Shown: positions 28,051 through 36,249, numbered from the stretch's first letter. The stretch: DNA of 64,000 nt from Nocardia otitidiscaviarum NBRC 14405 (GCF_000308635.1 NZ_BAGD01000074.1:1-64000), one strand, 5' to 3'. A program made the numbers and translations. The notes: generated from the sequence alone by a model not told the origin.

Positions 28051-28992
28051 TCAGCGGGTCGCCGCCAGCGTGCGTGCACCCTCGGCCACGGTGGGCAGGG
28101 CGGGCTGCCAGCGTAGTTCGGATTTGGCCTTGGCATTGGCCACACGCATCGACATATCCAGCATCTGCGCTGCGGCGAGTGGAGCTGCCAGGCGGAACAG
28201 TCGCGCGGGCACACGCCGTGGCGGGCCCGCGCCGAAGGCGTTCGCGAGGGTGTCGAAATGCGCTGACCAGGTCACTGGTTCGTCGTCGACGATGTTGTAC
28301 GCCTGACCCGCGCGGCCGTGTTCCAGGGCGGCCACGGTGGCGGCCGCGGCGTCCTCGATATGGATGAAGCCGATGTACCCGGTCTCGCCCCGAGGCAGCG
28401 GCATGAGCCGCCTCCGCAGCGGGCGCAGGAAGGGGTCGCTCGCACCGGGACCGTAGAAGATCCCGTAGCGCAGGGCGATACCCGCGAGTCCGGGAGTGTG
28501 CAAGGCGCAGTCCTCGGCGGTACTCAGAGCCTCGATGCTGGCGTCGATGCGCGCACCCTGCGGTCGGCCGAATAACGTGCGTTCGGTGACGGGCTCAGCG
28601 CCATGATCGCGCAAGCCGTACCCCAGCACGAGTGACTGGGTGAGATAGCGGGTGGCCCCGACCGCGGCGGCGAAGTCGACCAGGTGGCGGCTTCCGGCAG
28701 TGCGCAGTTCATTGGTCCGGGCCAGGCCGCGGCTGCGGTAGTGGGTGGGCGGGGAATCGCGGTAGGCGGTGAGTTCGTGCACGACCGCGTCGGCGGTCAG
28801 CCCGTCGGCGACGCGCAGCAGCTTCTCCCGGTCGAGCACATCCGCCAGGACCGGCGTCGTGCCCAGGGCGCGAGCCAGTTCCGCGCTGCGGCCGCCCCGC
28901 ACGAGCGCGTACACCAGGTGCCCGGATCGGTGCAGAGCACCGATGAGAGGCCGCCCGATGACACCGGTAGCCCCCGCCACCACGACTTTCAC
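28051..28992 (-). CDS. NAD(P)-dependent epimerase/dehydratase family protein
   Basis: A protein of 313 residues of the extended SDR type. The cofactor motif is VVVAGATGVIGRPLI, and IALRYGIFYGPGASDPFL together with FIHIEDAAAATVAALE are typical of the family. The usual YxxxK is replaced: TRYLTQSLVLGYG occupies that part, so catalysis may be atypical. The GTG start follows an AGGGGGG ribosome site. A decayed copy of its C-terminal part lies about 1.7 kb upstream, and a palindrome-rich candidate operator precedes the gene. Confidence 0.78.
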   Translation of the reverse strand: MKVVVAGATGVIGRPLIGALHRSGHLVYALVRGGRSAELARALGTTPVLADVLDREKLLRVADGLTADAVVHELTAYRDSPPTHYRSRGLARTNELRTAGSRHLVDFAAAVGATRYLTQSLVLGYGLRDHGAEPVTERTLFGRPQGARIDASIEALSTAEDCALHTPGLAGIALRYGIFYGPGASDPFLRPLRRRLMPLPRGETGYIGFIHIEDAAAATVAALEHGRAGQAYNIVDDEPVTWSAHFDTLANAFGAGPPRRVPARLFRLAAPLAAAQMLDMSMRVANAKAKSELRWQPALPTVAEGARTLAATR

Positions 28993-29151
28993 GCAACCCC
29001 CCTCTGCGGCACCCGTGCCGTACAGCTCGTCGAGGCCGACGAGCAATACATCGTCGCCCCCGGAGGCTCTATCGCGAAGCGCTGCGCTGAAATCCGTGCC
29101 GCTGAAGCAAGCGAGGCGGCAGCCGGTGATCCGACTCACCACCGATCGAGA

Positions 29152-29187
29152 CCTTAGGAATAAAGTCCTAAGGAGTCTACTCCTAAG
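29152..29187. promoter_or_regulatory. Cluster of overlapping palindromes upstream of the epimerase gene
   Basis: CCTTAGGA at 29152 and TCCTAAGG at 29166 are perfect inverted copies. A further TCCTAAG at 29181 makes a second, overlapping palindrome with AGGAGT at 29172 (AGGAGT-CT-ACTCCT). The site lies between the Uma2-like gene and the epimerase gene, in front of the latter. It looks like an operator for a dimeric regulator; which one is unknown. Confidence 0.5.
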
Positions 29188-29223
29188 AACTGAGGCAGCC
29201 GCCAGCCTGATCGGGCGCAGAAC

Positions 29224-29859
29224 TCAGTCGATGCCCTCGTCGAGTTGATCCCAGGTGAGGACGATCGCGAAGGGGGTAAGTGTGTCGATCGCCGCGACGT
29301 GGTCACTGCGGTTGCGGTACCCATTGGACACGTACCGACCATCGGAATCGAGCGCCAGCATCTCGATGGAGACCGCCGGACCGTCGTCATTCGCCATACG
29401 AACGATCCAGTAGTGCTGAATGCCGTAGCGGGCATACTCCGCGCGTTTGTCGATGGTGTCCGCGGTGACAGTGGTCGGCGACACCACCTCGACCACCAGA
29501 ATCGTGTCCGCGACGGTGGGTTTGGTCTTCCAGTGCGGACGAGGCTCGTCGATACAGCGGTAGACGATCGCGTCGGGGCGCTTGTAATGGAAGGGGACTT
29601 CCGAGACGAGCATGTCGATGTCACGGTTGACGCGCAGACAAGGCTTCCGATCCAACCGTTTCGCTTCGCCGTCGGCAAGCGCGCGTTCGATGTTCCGCGA
29701 GATCGCGTTGTGGTTCGGCGAGGGCGACTCACAGAAAATGATCATTCCGTCTTTGACCTCGACGGTACGGGAGACGTCCTCGGGCATCGCCAGGTAATCG
29801 TCGATGTCGACGACCTGGCTGTACGTCTTCGGCGAAGACCAGTCGAACGCTTCCGACAC
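29224..29859 (-). CDS. Uma2-family (DUF820) PD-(D/E)xK nuclease-like protein
   Basis: A protein of 211 residues matching the Uma2/DUF820 family. KDGMIIFCESPSPNHN is its early motif, and KRPDAIVY with ILVVEVVSPTT forms the D...ExV core of a restriction-endonuclease-like fold. Members are common in cyanobacteria and actinobacteria; their role is unknown and nuclease activity has rarely been shown. The GTG start is supported by the family N-terminus. It sits between the intact epimerase gene and a decayed copy of it. Confidence 0.75.
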   Translation of the reverse strand: MSEAFDWSSPKTYSQVVDIDDYLAMPEDVSRTVEVKDGMIIFCESPSPNHNAISRNIERALADGEAKRLDRKPCLRVNRDIDMLVSEVPFHYKRPDAIVYRCIDEPRPHWKTKPTVADTILVVEVVSPTTVTADTIDKRAEYARYGIQHYWIVRMANDDGPAVSIEMLALDSDGRYVSNGYRNRSDHVAAIDTLTPFAIVLTWDQLDEGID

Positions 29860-29907
29860 GGCGGCGATCCTTCGGTATGCGGAACGGCTACTCGATCGAT
29901 GACCAGA

Positions 29908-30030
29908 CCGACGGCATGGACGCCGACAAGCATATCCAGCCGCGAGGCTGCCGGGCGGAACAGCCGTGCCGGTACACGTCGCACCGACGGCGTTTGCGCA
30001 TGCGTCGAATTGCTGTTCCTGTCGCCGGTT
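29908..30030 (-). pseudogene. Decayed fragment of a second epimerase gene
   Basis: Translating the minus strand gives FDACANAVGA, then after a frameshift RRVPARLFRPAASRLDM. The intact epimerase downstream has FDTLANAFGA, then RRVPARLFRLAA and LDM in the same order. DNA similarity is visible across the whole stretch, with a gap of roughly ten bases causing the frameshift. It is a remnant of a duplicated or related epimerase gene and borders the stop codon of the lipoprotein gene. Confidence 0.65.
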
Positions 30031-30533
30031 CAGTGCCGGCAGAGCCAGTCGGTGCCGTAGTGCTCGGCGTTGCCGCCCTCGAGGTGTACCCAGTGGCCGT
30101 CGCCTTCACAGGGAGCGCCCTCGACTCGGTCGGTGGCGGGCTCTGTGGTGACGGTCGGCTCGACCGGTGGGGGCGTGGTCGCTTCGGGGCCCGCGCCGTG
30201 GTTGGGGTTGGTGCAGATCGTGCCCTCGCACGGGACCCAGGTGCCGTCGCCGTTGGGGTTCGGGATCGCGTCCGGGCCGACGTAGCTGCCCAGCGGGCAT
30301 CCCGGATCCTGGTTCTTCGCACAGTATTCGGCGCTGAGCCCGTTGCCGGTGGAGCCGTCGGCGCCGCGTTCCCCGGTGGGTTGCGCGGGTACGGTGGTCG
30401 AGGCGACCACCGCTGATGTCGTGGTCGCCGGTGCGGTGCTGCTGGGTGTCGGATCCGACGTCGAATCCTCCGAACAAGCCGCGGCCCCCGAGAACAGAGC
30501 CAAGCCCGCGAACGCGATCAGAAAACGTCTCAT
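30030..30533 (-). CDS. Cysteine-containing secreted lipoprotein of unknown function
   Basis: A protein of 167 residues. A signal peptide ends in the lipobox SGAAAC|SE, followed by a Ser/Thr/Pro-rich linker (about residues 25-55) and a domain with spaced cysteines (YCAKNQDPGCPLG, PCEGTICTNPNHG, PCEGDGHWVHLEG, DWLCRH). The repeated GTWVPCEG and GHWVHLEG hint at an internal duplication. I do not recognise a named family. The ATG at 30533 has AAAGG eight bases upstream and is preferred to a GTG three codons earlier. The stop falls where similarity to the epimerase remnant begins. Confidence 0.7.
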   Translation of the reverse strand: MRRFLIAFAGLALFSGAAACSEDSTSDPTPSSTAPATTTSAVVASTTVPAQPTGERGADGSTGNGLSAEYCAKNQDPGCPLGSYVGPDAIPNPNGDGTWVPCEGTICTNPNHGAGPEATTPPPVEPTVTTEPATDRVEGAPCEGDGHWVHLEGGNAEHYGTDWLCRH

Positions 30534-30651
30534 AGGTAACACCTTTCAGAGCGGCGCGGCGTTTCACTGCCATGAACGGTAGCTTGCCGTTTGCCGAAAC
30601 GGTGCTATTTCGGCGACTGCGCGGATCGCGAGCCTGGCGCTGTCGGCGAGG

Positions 30652-30867
30652 TCAGCCGCAGACCGCGGACTGGATGGACGTCGCAAGCGGAAGCAGTGGG
30701 CTGGACGCTCCGCCGGTGGCCTCGATCAAGAGAACGAGAGGGTACGAGACGAGAGCGCACTGCGGCGCGGGCGGCGGCGGGGTGGCGCTCGCGGCTCCGG
30801 CACCGGCGATCGCGACTCCGGCGGTCAGGGTCCCAGCGACGGCGGCGGTAGCGAATAGTTTGCGCAT
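30652..30867 (-). CDS. Small secreted protein
   Basis: A protein of 71 residues. It has a clean Sec signal peptide (MRKLFATAAVAGTLTAGVAI..., cleavage likely after ASA), leaving a mature peptide of about 42 residues with two cysteines (PQCALV and SAVCG) that could form a disulfide. No family is recognised. Small actinobacterial exported peptides often look like this. It is upstream of, and on the same strand as, the lipoprotein gene. Confidence 0.6.
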   Translation of the reverse strand: MRKLFATAAVAGTLTAGVAIAGAGAASATPPPPAPQCALVSYPLVLLIEATGGASSPLLPLATSIQSAVCG

Positions 30868-31155
30868 GATTGATTCCCAACTTCTCGGACGGACTTACCT
30901 CTCCATTGGACAACTCTCAGCAACTATCGAATCTCCAGTGACGAGCATTTCGCAATCGGCCTCCTGGATGATCTATGTCTCGAGTAGGCCTGTTGTGCGG
31001 CCCGGATCACGGAGGACGCGATGGGCGTTGCCACCCGTAGCTCGGGTCTCGGCGTCCAGGGCCTTGTCGAGATGAATCCCTACTCCTTGGTGACCAGCGG
31101 GAAGCCATGGTGCTCAGAAGAGCTGCCGCGGCGGCGCCGATTCCTACCAGGTCGT

Positions 31156-31995
31156 TCACGGCGTGCCCCGTTCGACGGTGGGCTCAGCGGCTGCTGTTCG
31201 CAGTTCGGCCAGCTCGTGTGGATCGTGGGCGCAGAAGATGCGGATCTCATCGGAGTGGTGGGCGTGCAGGGTGCGTAGGCGATGCAGGCTATTCAGTCGA
31301 GCTCGGTGGTCGGTGTCGCTCAACCGTTGGAAGGCGGCCAAGCCGAGCGGGGCGCGGCCGTGGTCTCGGAGTTGATCGCGGTGGAAGTAGGCGTCGCCGC
31401 CGTGTAGCAGCCACCCGCCGGGCTGGCGCACCGCGACGCCGCTGTGGCCGTGGGTGTGGCCCGGCAGCGGGACGAGGAGGATACCGTCGGCGACGCCGGT
31501 AGCGGGCAGCCCGAACCAGGTTTCGCTGCCGGGCTCGTGGGCGACCCATTGCGGGCCGTGTCGCCAATGTCGCGACAGATAGCGGTTTCTGGCGATTGTC
31601 GTCGACCGCCGCCGGGCCGCATCGAGTTCGGGGGCCAGCACGTGCACCCGGGCATGCGGGAAGTCGGGGAGGCCACCCGCGTGGTCGAGGTCGAGGTGGG
31701 TCAGCACGATATCGCGCACGTCCTCGGGGCGGTATCCGTGGTGCCGCACCTGATGCAGTGCCGTCTGCTCCGGGCGCGGCATCGGGCGGGCCAGCATGCG
31801 CATGCCCAGGGGCAGCCGACCGGATGCCGCCGTATCGGCCGCGGCGAGTCCGGTATCCACGAGGATGAGGCCGTCCTTCGATTCGACCAGCAGGCAGTGC
31901 GCCACCAGGGAACCGGTGATCAAGCCACCACTGCCGGTGAGGGCTCGTCCGCCGAGGGGACACATCGAGGCGCAATTCAGGTGATGGACGATCAT
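31156..31995 (-). CDS. Metallo-beta-lactamase-fold hydrolase (lactonase-like)
   Basis: A protein of 279 residues. The metal-binding motif reads THLDLDHAGG, the HxHxDH pattern with the first His followed by Leu-Asp, as in AHL-lactonase-like enzymes. Later ligands are in LPGHTHGHSG and LLHGGDAYFH. It is probably a zinc hydrolase of lactones or related esters, acting in the cytoplasm. A perfect palindrome lies 50 bases before the start and a TetR gene is next upstream, so repression by that TetR protein is likely. Confidence 0.85.
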   Translation of the reverse strand: MIVHHLNCASMCPLGGRALTGSGGLITGSLVAHCLLVESKDGLILVDTGLAAADTAASGRLPLGMRMLARPMPRPEQTALHQVRHHGYRPEDVRDIVLTHLDLDHAGGLPDFPHARVHVLAPELDAARRRSTTIARNRYLSRHWRHGPQWVAHEPGSETWFGLPATGVADGILLVPLPGHTHGHSGVAVRQPGGWLLHGGDAYFHRDQLRDHGRAPLGLAAFQRLSDTDHRARLNSLHRLRTLHAHHSDEIRIFCAHDPHELAELRTAAAEPTVERGTP

Positions 31996-32044
31996 CGTTG
32001 ACCTCCGAACTGTCGGCGGACCACCCGCCGCACCTTTGCTATTT

Positions 32045-32064
32045 CATTTACGTAGTCGTAAATG
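32045..32064. promoter_or_regulatory. TetR-type palindromic operator
   Basis: CATTTACG and CGTAAATG form a perfect inverted repeat around the centre TAGT. It sits between the TetR gene and the metallo-hydrolase gene, 50 bases before the latter's start, and is markedly AT-richer than its surroundings. Confidence 0.7.
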
Positions 32065-32170
32065 CAACCACGCGTCACGGTAATCTTGCGAACCGCGCTC
32101 GGTCAATCCTCGGCAAATCGTTAGGCGGTAGAGCCGCTGGGTGGCTGCGCGAATCGGTGCCCGATCGCGC

Positions 32171-32803
32171 CTACACGCCATCGCCCGACGGGTCGGAAGG
32201 CAGGGCGGCGATCGCCGCGAATCGCAGCATGCCCTGCTTCACCGCCGCCCGACGACTGGGATCCGCCTGGTACTGGCGAGCGCCGGCTTGCATGGCCGCC
32301 AGCAGCATGGCGATCACCTCAGGGGCCGGATGCAGGTTGGAATCCGCCGCCAGCGCCTCGATCATGCCGCTGTAGACGGCGTTCGACTCGGTGCGCAGAC
32401 CGGCGACGACCGCCGGTGAACCTGCCTCCTCGGCACGGAACACCAGCAGCGCATCACCGATCTCATCGGACCAGTCCAGGTACGCGTCGATACCGGCATC
32501 GATCTTGTCCGTCAGCTCGGATCGACCCGAGACCGCCGCTTCGATGCGCTCCCGCAAACGCCGATTGCACTCGGCGACGAGTTCCGACATCGCCGCCGTG
32601 CTGCTCGGAAAGTACTTGTAGAAGGTCGGTTTGGACATACCCGCCGCGCGGGCGATGCGCTCCACGGTGAGTCCGGCGTGGCCGTGCTCGACATACACGC
32701 TGGCGGTGCTCTCCAGAATCCGCTGCCGGACCTCGGCCCGCTCCGCGTCCGACTTGCGCGGACGCCCGCGAACGGCCCGCACGTACCGGCAATCGTCCTT
32801 CAC
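32171..32803 (-). CDS. TetR-family transcriptional regulator
   Basis: A protein of 210 residues. The N-terminal helix-turn-helix is GHAGLTVERIARAAGMSKPT followed by FYKYFPSSTAAM. The C-terminal helical domain should bind an unknown ligand. The start codon is GTG. It lies directly upstream of the metallo-hydrolase gene, with an operator-like palindrome between, so it most likely controls that gene. Confidence 0.87.
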   Translation of the reverse strand: MKDDCRYVRAVRGRPRKSDAERAEVRQRILESTASVYVEHGHAGLTVERIARAAGMSKPTFYKYFPSSTAAMSELVAECNRRLRERIEAAVSGRSELTDKIDAGIDAYLDWSDEIGDALLVFRAEEAGSPAVVAGLRTESNAVYSGMIEALAADSNLHPAPEVIAMLLAAMQAGARQYQADPSRRAAVKQGMLRFAAIAALPSDPSGDGV

Positions 32804-32874
32804 ATGACCGAGCTTAACGCTGACGGAATGTCAACGAAATTGGTGCGAGCCACCGACGCCGAACCAACGCGAAA

Positions 32875-32900
32875 GGCCCGGAACCATCCGGTTCCGGGCC
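32875..32900 (-). terminator. Terminator hairpin after the initiator tRNA
   Basis: A perfect 11-base-pair stem GGCCCGGAACC/GGTTCCGGGCC with the loop ATCC. On the minus strand it lies 9 bases after the tRNA 3' end and is followed by TTTCGCG. Confidence 0.8.
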
Positions 32901-32909
32901 TCCGCCTAG

Positions 32910-32983
32910 TAGCGGGGACAGGATTTGAACCTGCGACCTCTGGGTTATGAGCCCAGCGAGCTACCGAGCTGCTCCACCCCGCG
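32910..32983 (-). tRNA. Initiator tRNA-fMet (CAT)
   Basis: The minus strand folds into a 74-base cloverleaf with anticodon CAT in CTCATAA and T loop GTTCAAATC. Three G:C pairs (GGG/CCC) flank the anticodon loop and the first acceptor pair is mismatched (C1 with T72). Both are marks of the initiator, not the elongator, tRNA. CCA is not encoded. Confidence 0.93.
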
Positions 32984-33071
32984 TCGGGTGAACACAACCT
33001 TACAGACAGTGGGCGTGGTTACCAAAACGCCTGGACAGAGGGGGTTTTCGAGGTCTGGTGGCGGGGCACGG

Positions 33072-33539
33072 TCAGCGGGCGAGTTCGTCGACGAGGACGT
33101 TCAAAGCTGTCGTGAGGGCGTCTCTTTGTTCGCGGTCGAGGCGTTCCATGGCGGCGGCGAAGCGTTGGATGCGGGCCGAGGTGAGGCCGTTGACGAGGTT
33201 GTGGCCGGTGGGGGTGGCGGTGAGGAGTTGGGCGCGGCCGTCGCCGGGGTCGGCGGCGCGTTCCAGGTAGCCGGCGCGTTCCAGGCCGGTGACTATGCGG
33301 GACATGGTGGGGGCGCTGACGCGTTCGACGGCGGCCAGGTCGCCGAGGCGCAGGGGGCCGGAGCGGGCCAGGGAGGCGAGGGCGGAGGCGGCGCCGGGAG
33401 AGAGGGCGCCGGAGTCGCCGGACTGGCGCAGCATGCGGAGCAGGCGGCCGATGGTCAGGTAGAGGTCGGCGGCCTCGCTCAGGTCGGTGGCGACGACGTC
33501 GGCACTCGAGCGCTCGGACAGCGCGGCCTCCTCGGTCAG
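33072..33539 (-). CDS. MarR-family regulator with damaged or non-standard start
   Basis: The winged helix region reads LRLGDLAAVERVSAPTMSRI and VTGLERAGYLERAADPGDGR, typical of MarR. The only ATG in frame (33434) gives 120 residues and removes the first dimerisation helix. Similarity-like sequence (TEEAALSERSSADVV, LYLTIGRLLRML) continues upstream to a CTG at 33539, which would give a normal 155 residues. The CTG lies exactly where a truncated MFS gene ends, as if a deletion had replaced the first base of an ATG or GTG. The gene may be expressed weakly, or not at all in full-length form. Confidence 0.65.
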   Translation of the reverse strand: MTEEAALSERSSADVVATDLSEAADLYLTIGRLLRMLRQSGDSGALSPGAASALASLARSGPLRLGDLAAVERVSAPTMSRIVTGLERAGYLERAADPGDGRAQLLTATPTGHNLVNGLTSARIQRFAAAMERLDREQRDALTTALNVLVDELAR

Positions 33540-33640
33540 ACGGCGAAATCGACGCTCATCATAATCGCGGCGCCGAGGAGGACGACGAGCAGCCTGTGAG
33601 GCGCGGGCGGTGCAGCCGGATGGACCGCGCGACGATTCAC
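33536..33640 (-). pseudogene. N-terminal remnant of an MFS transporter
   Basis: A 34-codon frame whose GTG start overlaps the hydrolase stop (GTGA). It encodes PHRLLVVLLGAAIMMSVDFAV, the typical start of the first transmembrane helix of DHA2-type MFS drug exporters, where a sequence like LNVALP should follow. It stops at once inside the start of the MarR frame. The rest of the transporter is absent, consistent with an internal deletion joining the two genes. Confidence 0.6.
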
Positions 33641-34521
33641 CGCGCGGCCAGCACTCGCTTCAGGAAGTCGACCTGATCGGCGATGATCTGATCGCGGTGC
33701 TCGGGGTGGTAGATCTCGAAGTGACTGAGGGGGTAGCTGCGCAGCTCCGCATGCGGCGCGCGGTCGGCGAGTTCGGTGGTGCTGGACGCGACCGTCTCAC
33801 GGTCGTGCTCGGCGATGCAGACCAGCAGCGGCATGCGCAGCTCCGGCGCGTGGCGGCCGGGTTTGTAGCGCATCATCTGCAGCAGGACGCGTGGCGCGAT
33901 GCTGTTGCGCCAGGTCTTGCTGTCCATGGCGGCGATGGTGCCGTGCGCCTGCGGGCCGGTCATGACCGCGAGTTCGCCCGGCAGCCCGACGGCGGGAATG
34001 TAGCGGGGGCGCAGACCGAAAGTGCCACGCAGCCAATCGGATACCATGACCGCGAGCAGCGCCAGGGTATCGCGCGTGGAGCGCCCTTCGGCCCGGCGTG
34101 GGAAACCGTTGAACGGCACCTGGGCCACTACGGCCGCGATCCGCTCGTCCCCGGCGGCCACGGTCACGACGTGCCCGCCGCCCAGGGACGTCCCCCAGAG
34201 CACGATGCGATCGGAATCGATCCCCGGTCGCGTGCGAGCGAAGGCAACGGCCGCGCGGATGTCGTCGAGTTGTTCCGCTAGATCGGCGACCTGTCTGGGT
34301 TCGCCCGCGCTCGCGCCGAAGCGCCGATAGTCGAAGGTCATCGCCGCGTAGCCCGCGTTCGCGAAGGCGCGGGCGGCGGCCACCACCGCCGGCGTGTCCT
34401 GGGTACCGCTGAAACCGGGGCACAGCAGCACCGCGGGCACTCGGCCCGTCTCGGTCTCGCCGTACAACGTCCCGGCGCATTCGGTTCCGGACGAATCGAA
34501 GGTCACCGCAGTCGTTTTCAT
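33637..34521 (-). CDS. Alpha/beta hydrolase
   Basis: A protein of 294 residues with an alpha/beta-hydrolase fold. The oxyanion-side motif is LLCPGFSGTQD, the nucleophile elbow is GTSLGGG, the acid is probably in CIAEHDRET, and the catalytic His is in SHFEIYHPEH. It resembles dienelactone-hydrolase/X-Pro-peptidase-like small esterases. A TetR gene is immediately upstream in the same orientation, and an MFS remnant is coupled downstream, suggesting a former detoxification operon. The substrate is unknown. Confidence 0.83.
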   Translation of the reverse strand: MKTTAVTFDSSGTECAGTLYGETETGRVPAVLLCPGFSGTQDTPAVVAAARAFANAGYAAMTFDYRRFGASAGEPRQVADLAEQLDDIRAAVAFARTRPGIDSDRIVLWGTSLGGGHVVTVAAGDERIAAVVAQVPFNGFPRRAEGRSTRDTLALLAVMVSDWLRGTFGLRPRYIPAVGLPGELAVMTGPQAHGTIAAMDSKTWRNSIAPRVLLQMMRYKPGRHAPELRMPLLVCIAEHDRETVASSTTELADRAPHAELRSYPLSHFEIYHPEHRDQIIADQVDFLKRVLAAR

Positions 34522-34537
34522 GGTGTATCTCCCGCTG

Positions 34538-35134
34538 TCAGGCGAAGTCGGTATCCAGGAGGCGTGCGAGCAGTTCCAGGACGGCGGCGCGATGTGCCAC
34601 CAGATCCAGCCCGGTCCGATCGGCGTAGTGCTCGTGCAGCTCCCGCAGCGCGCCGAGCAGGGCGACAGCGGTGAATTCCGGGTCGGCCAACCGGAATTCA
34701 CCTGCGGACACCCCCGCGGCGAGCAGGTCAGCCATGACCGGGCGCAACACGTTCACCGCCTCGTCCACGACCCGGTGATGCATCTCCCGGAATCGCTCAC
34801 CATGCAGCATGTCGACCACACCGGGCGCCGCGCCGCGCTCGGCCATCGCGTAGCTGTGGTCGATGTAGGCACGCAACCGATCCCGTGGCGACCGCGTCGT
34901 ATCGCGCAGGATCTCGAGGTGACGCGCACACAATCGCTCCGCGTGCACCTCGACCACCGCGGCGAAAAGCTGCTCCTTCGAACCGAAGTGGTGGTAGAAG
35001 CACCCTTTCGCCACCCCGAGTTCGCCGACGATCGAATCCACCGTGGTGGCGGCGTACCCGCGTTCGGAGAAGCTGCGTATCGCCGCGTCCACGATCTCCG
35101 CCTTGCGCACCTCGGGCTTTTTCACCTGTCGCAT
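34538..35134 (-). CDS. TetR-family transcriptional regulator
   Basis: A protein of 198 residues. The helix-turn-helix reads YAATTVDSIVGELGVAKG, followed by CFYHHFGSKEQLFAAVVE, a very typical TetR/AcrR start. The C-terminal domain is helical. A perfect palindrome lies just before the gene, so it is likely autoregulated. The hydrolase gene follows after 16 bases in the same operon. Confidence 0.9.
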   Translation of the reverse strand: MRQVKKPEVRKAEIVDAAIRSFSERGYAATTVDSIVGELGVAKGCFYHHFGSKEQLFAAVVEVHAERLCARHLEILRDTTRSPRDRLRAYIDHSYAMAERGAAPGVVDMLHGERFREMHHRVVDEAVNVLRPVMADLLAAGVSAGEFRLADPEFTAVALLGALRELHEHYADRTGLDLVAHRAAVLELLARLLDTDFA

Positions 35135-35156
35135 TACGCCTCCCGCATCGCACTCT

Positions 35157-35173
35157 ACCGACCGACGGTCGGT
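35157..35173. promoter_or_regulatory. Palindromic operator of the TetR regulator
   Basis: ACCGACCG-A-CGGTCGGT is a perfect inverted repeat 23 bases before the TetR start. It matches the common GACCGACCGGTCGGTC-like class of TetR/AcrR operators. Confidence 0.72.
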
Positions 35174-35204
35174 CTGTACATCGGTATGGGAGGGATGGCT
35201 GCGG

Positions 35205-36149
35205 TCAGCGGAAGAATTTCGCGTGTTCGAGGGCCCATTCGGCGTAGCTGAGCGGGTGGCGGCCGATGATCTCGGAGACCGACGGGGATTGGTCGAGGGT
35301 CCAGGCGATGAGTTCTTCGAGGTGGGTGGCGTATTCCTCGAGGGCGTAGAGGGTGACGTCGATGGCGCTGTCGGGCCAGCCGCGATCGCGCCAGACGGCA
35401 CGGCTCTCGTCGGGGGTGAGTTCGGCGGTGGTGATGTCGCGACCGAGAGCGTTGGCGATGAAGCGGATTCGGGACAGGGTGCTGATGGGCATGCCCACGG
35501 CCTCGATGGTCATGCCCAGATAGTCGTCGGTGCGCAGGGCCGCGGCGGCGACGGCGGCGAGGTCGTCCTCGTGGATGAAAGGATAGTGGCCGGTGTTCAG
35601 GAATGCCTCGCGCACAACGCCTTCCGCACGAATGGTGTCGGCCCAGTCCGAACCCGTGGCAGGATAGGTGCCTTCCAGAATCGAGCCCATGACGGCCGAC
35701 GGACGGATATGGGTCCAGCCGATGCCGGAACGTTCGACAGCCTTCTCGATGGCCAGCCAGAACCAGGTCTCGGCCGGATAGGCCGCCTCGTATTCGGGTC
35801 CGTGCGAGGACAGCAGCACGATCTGACCGACGTGCGCGGTGCGGGCCAGGGCGAGCGCGTCGTCGAGGGTGGCCGGATCGGCTCCGGTGAGGAAGACGGC
35901 GTCGACGCCGGTGAACGCGTCCCAGATCTCCAGCGGTCGGGTGATCGATCCGGCGATCAGCTCGACCGGGTGCGGCCAATCGTGCGATTGGTCGGACTCG
36001 GCGACGATGCGGACGCGCTCACCGGCGTCGAGCAGTTGCCGCGCGAGACTGCGTGCGATGATTCCGTAGGGGCTGCAACCCTCGTTCTTGCGTGCGGCCC
36101 CGACGGTCAGCAGATGCAATCGTCCGGGCTCGTAACCGATTCCGCTCAT
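35205..36149 (-). CDS. NmrA-like NAD(P)-binding protein
   Basis: A protein of 314 residues of the atypical SDR (NmrA/HSCARG-like) group: YGIIARSLARQLLDAGERVR forms the first Rossmann unit, IVLLSSHGPE the strand-4 region and GIGWTHIRPSAVM the usual post-active-site motif. The glycine-rich loop is diverged (TVGAARKNEGCSPYG), so it may bind cofactor weakly and act as a sensor or isomerase. It lies upstream of the TetR gene with an operator between. Confidence 0.75.
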   Translation of the reverse strand: MSGIGYEPGRLHLLTVGAARKNEGCSPYGIIARSLARQLLDAGERVRIVAESDQSHDWPHPVELIAGSITRPLEIWDAFTGVDAVFLTGADPATLDDALALARTAHVGQIVLLSSHGPEYEAAYPAETWFWLAIEKAVERSGIGWTHIRPSAVMGSILEGTYPATGSDWADTIRAEGVVREAFLNTGHYPFIHEDDLAAVAAAALRTDDYLGMTIEAVGMPISTLSRIRFIANALGRDITTAELTPDESRAVWRDRGWPDSAIDVTLYALEEYATHLEELIAWTLDQSPSVSEIIGRHPLSYAEWALEHAKFFR

Positions 36150-36249
36150 GGCTGATACCTCTGTCGCATATCAATGGTGATCTTGCGCCTACTGCGAGGT
36201 TGCGGATCCGAACGGCAGCGATACTAACCCAGACCGCGCGCCGACAAAC

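Noticed and set aside
31021..31278. A small plus-strand frame with a good GGAGG site before ATG
   Set aside because: Its second half is antisense to the metallo-hydrolase gene and no family is recognisable. It may be a remnant of a lost gene but cannot be supported.
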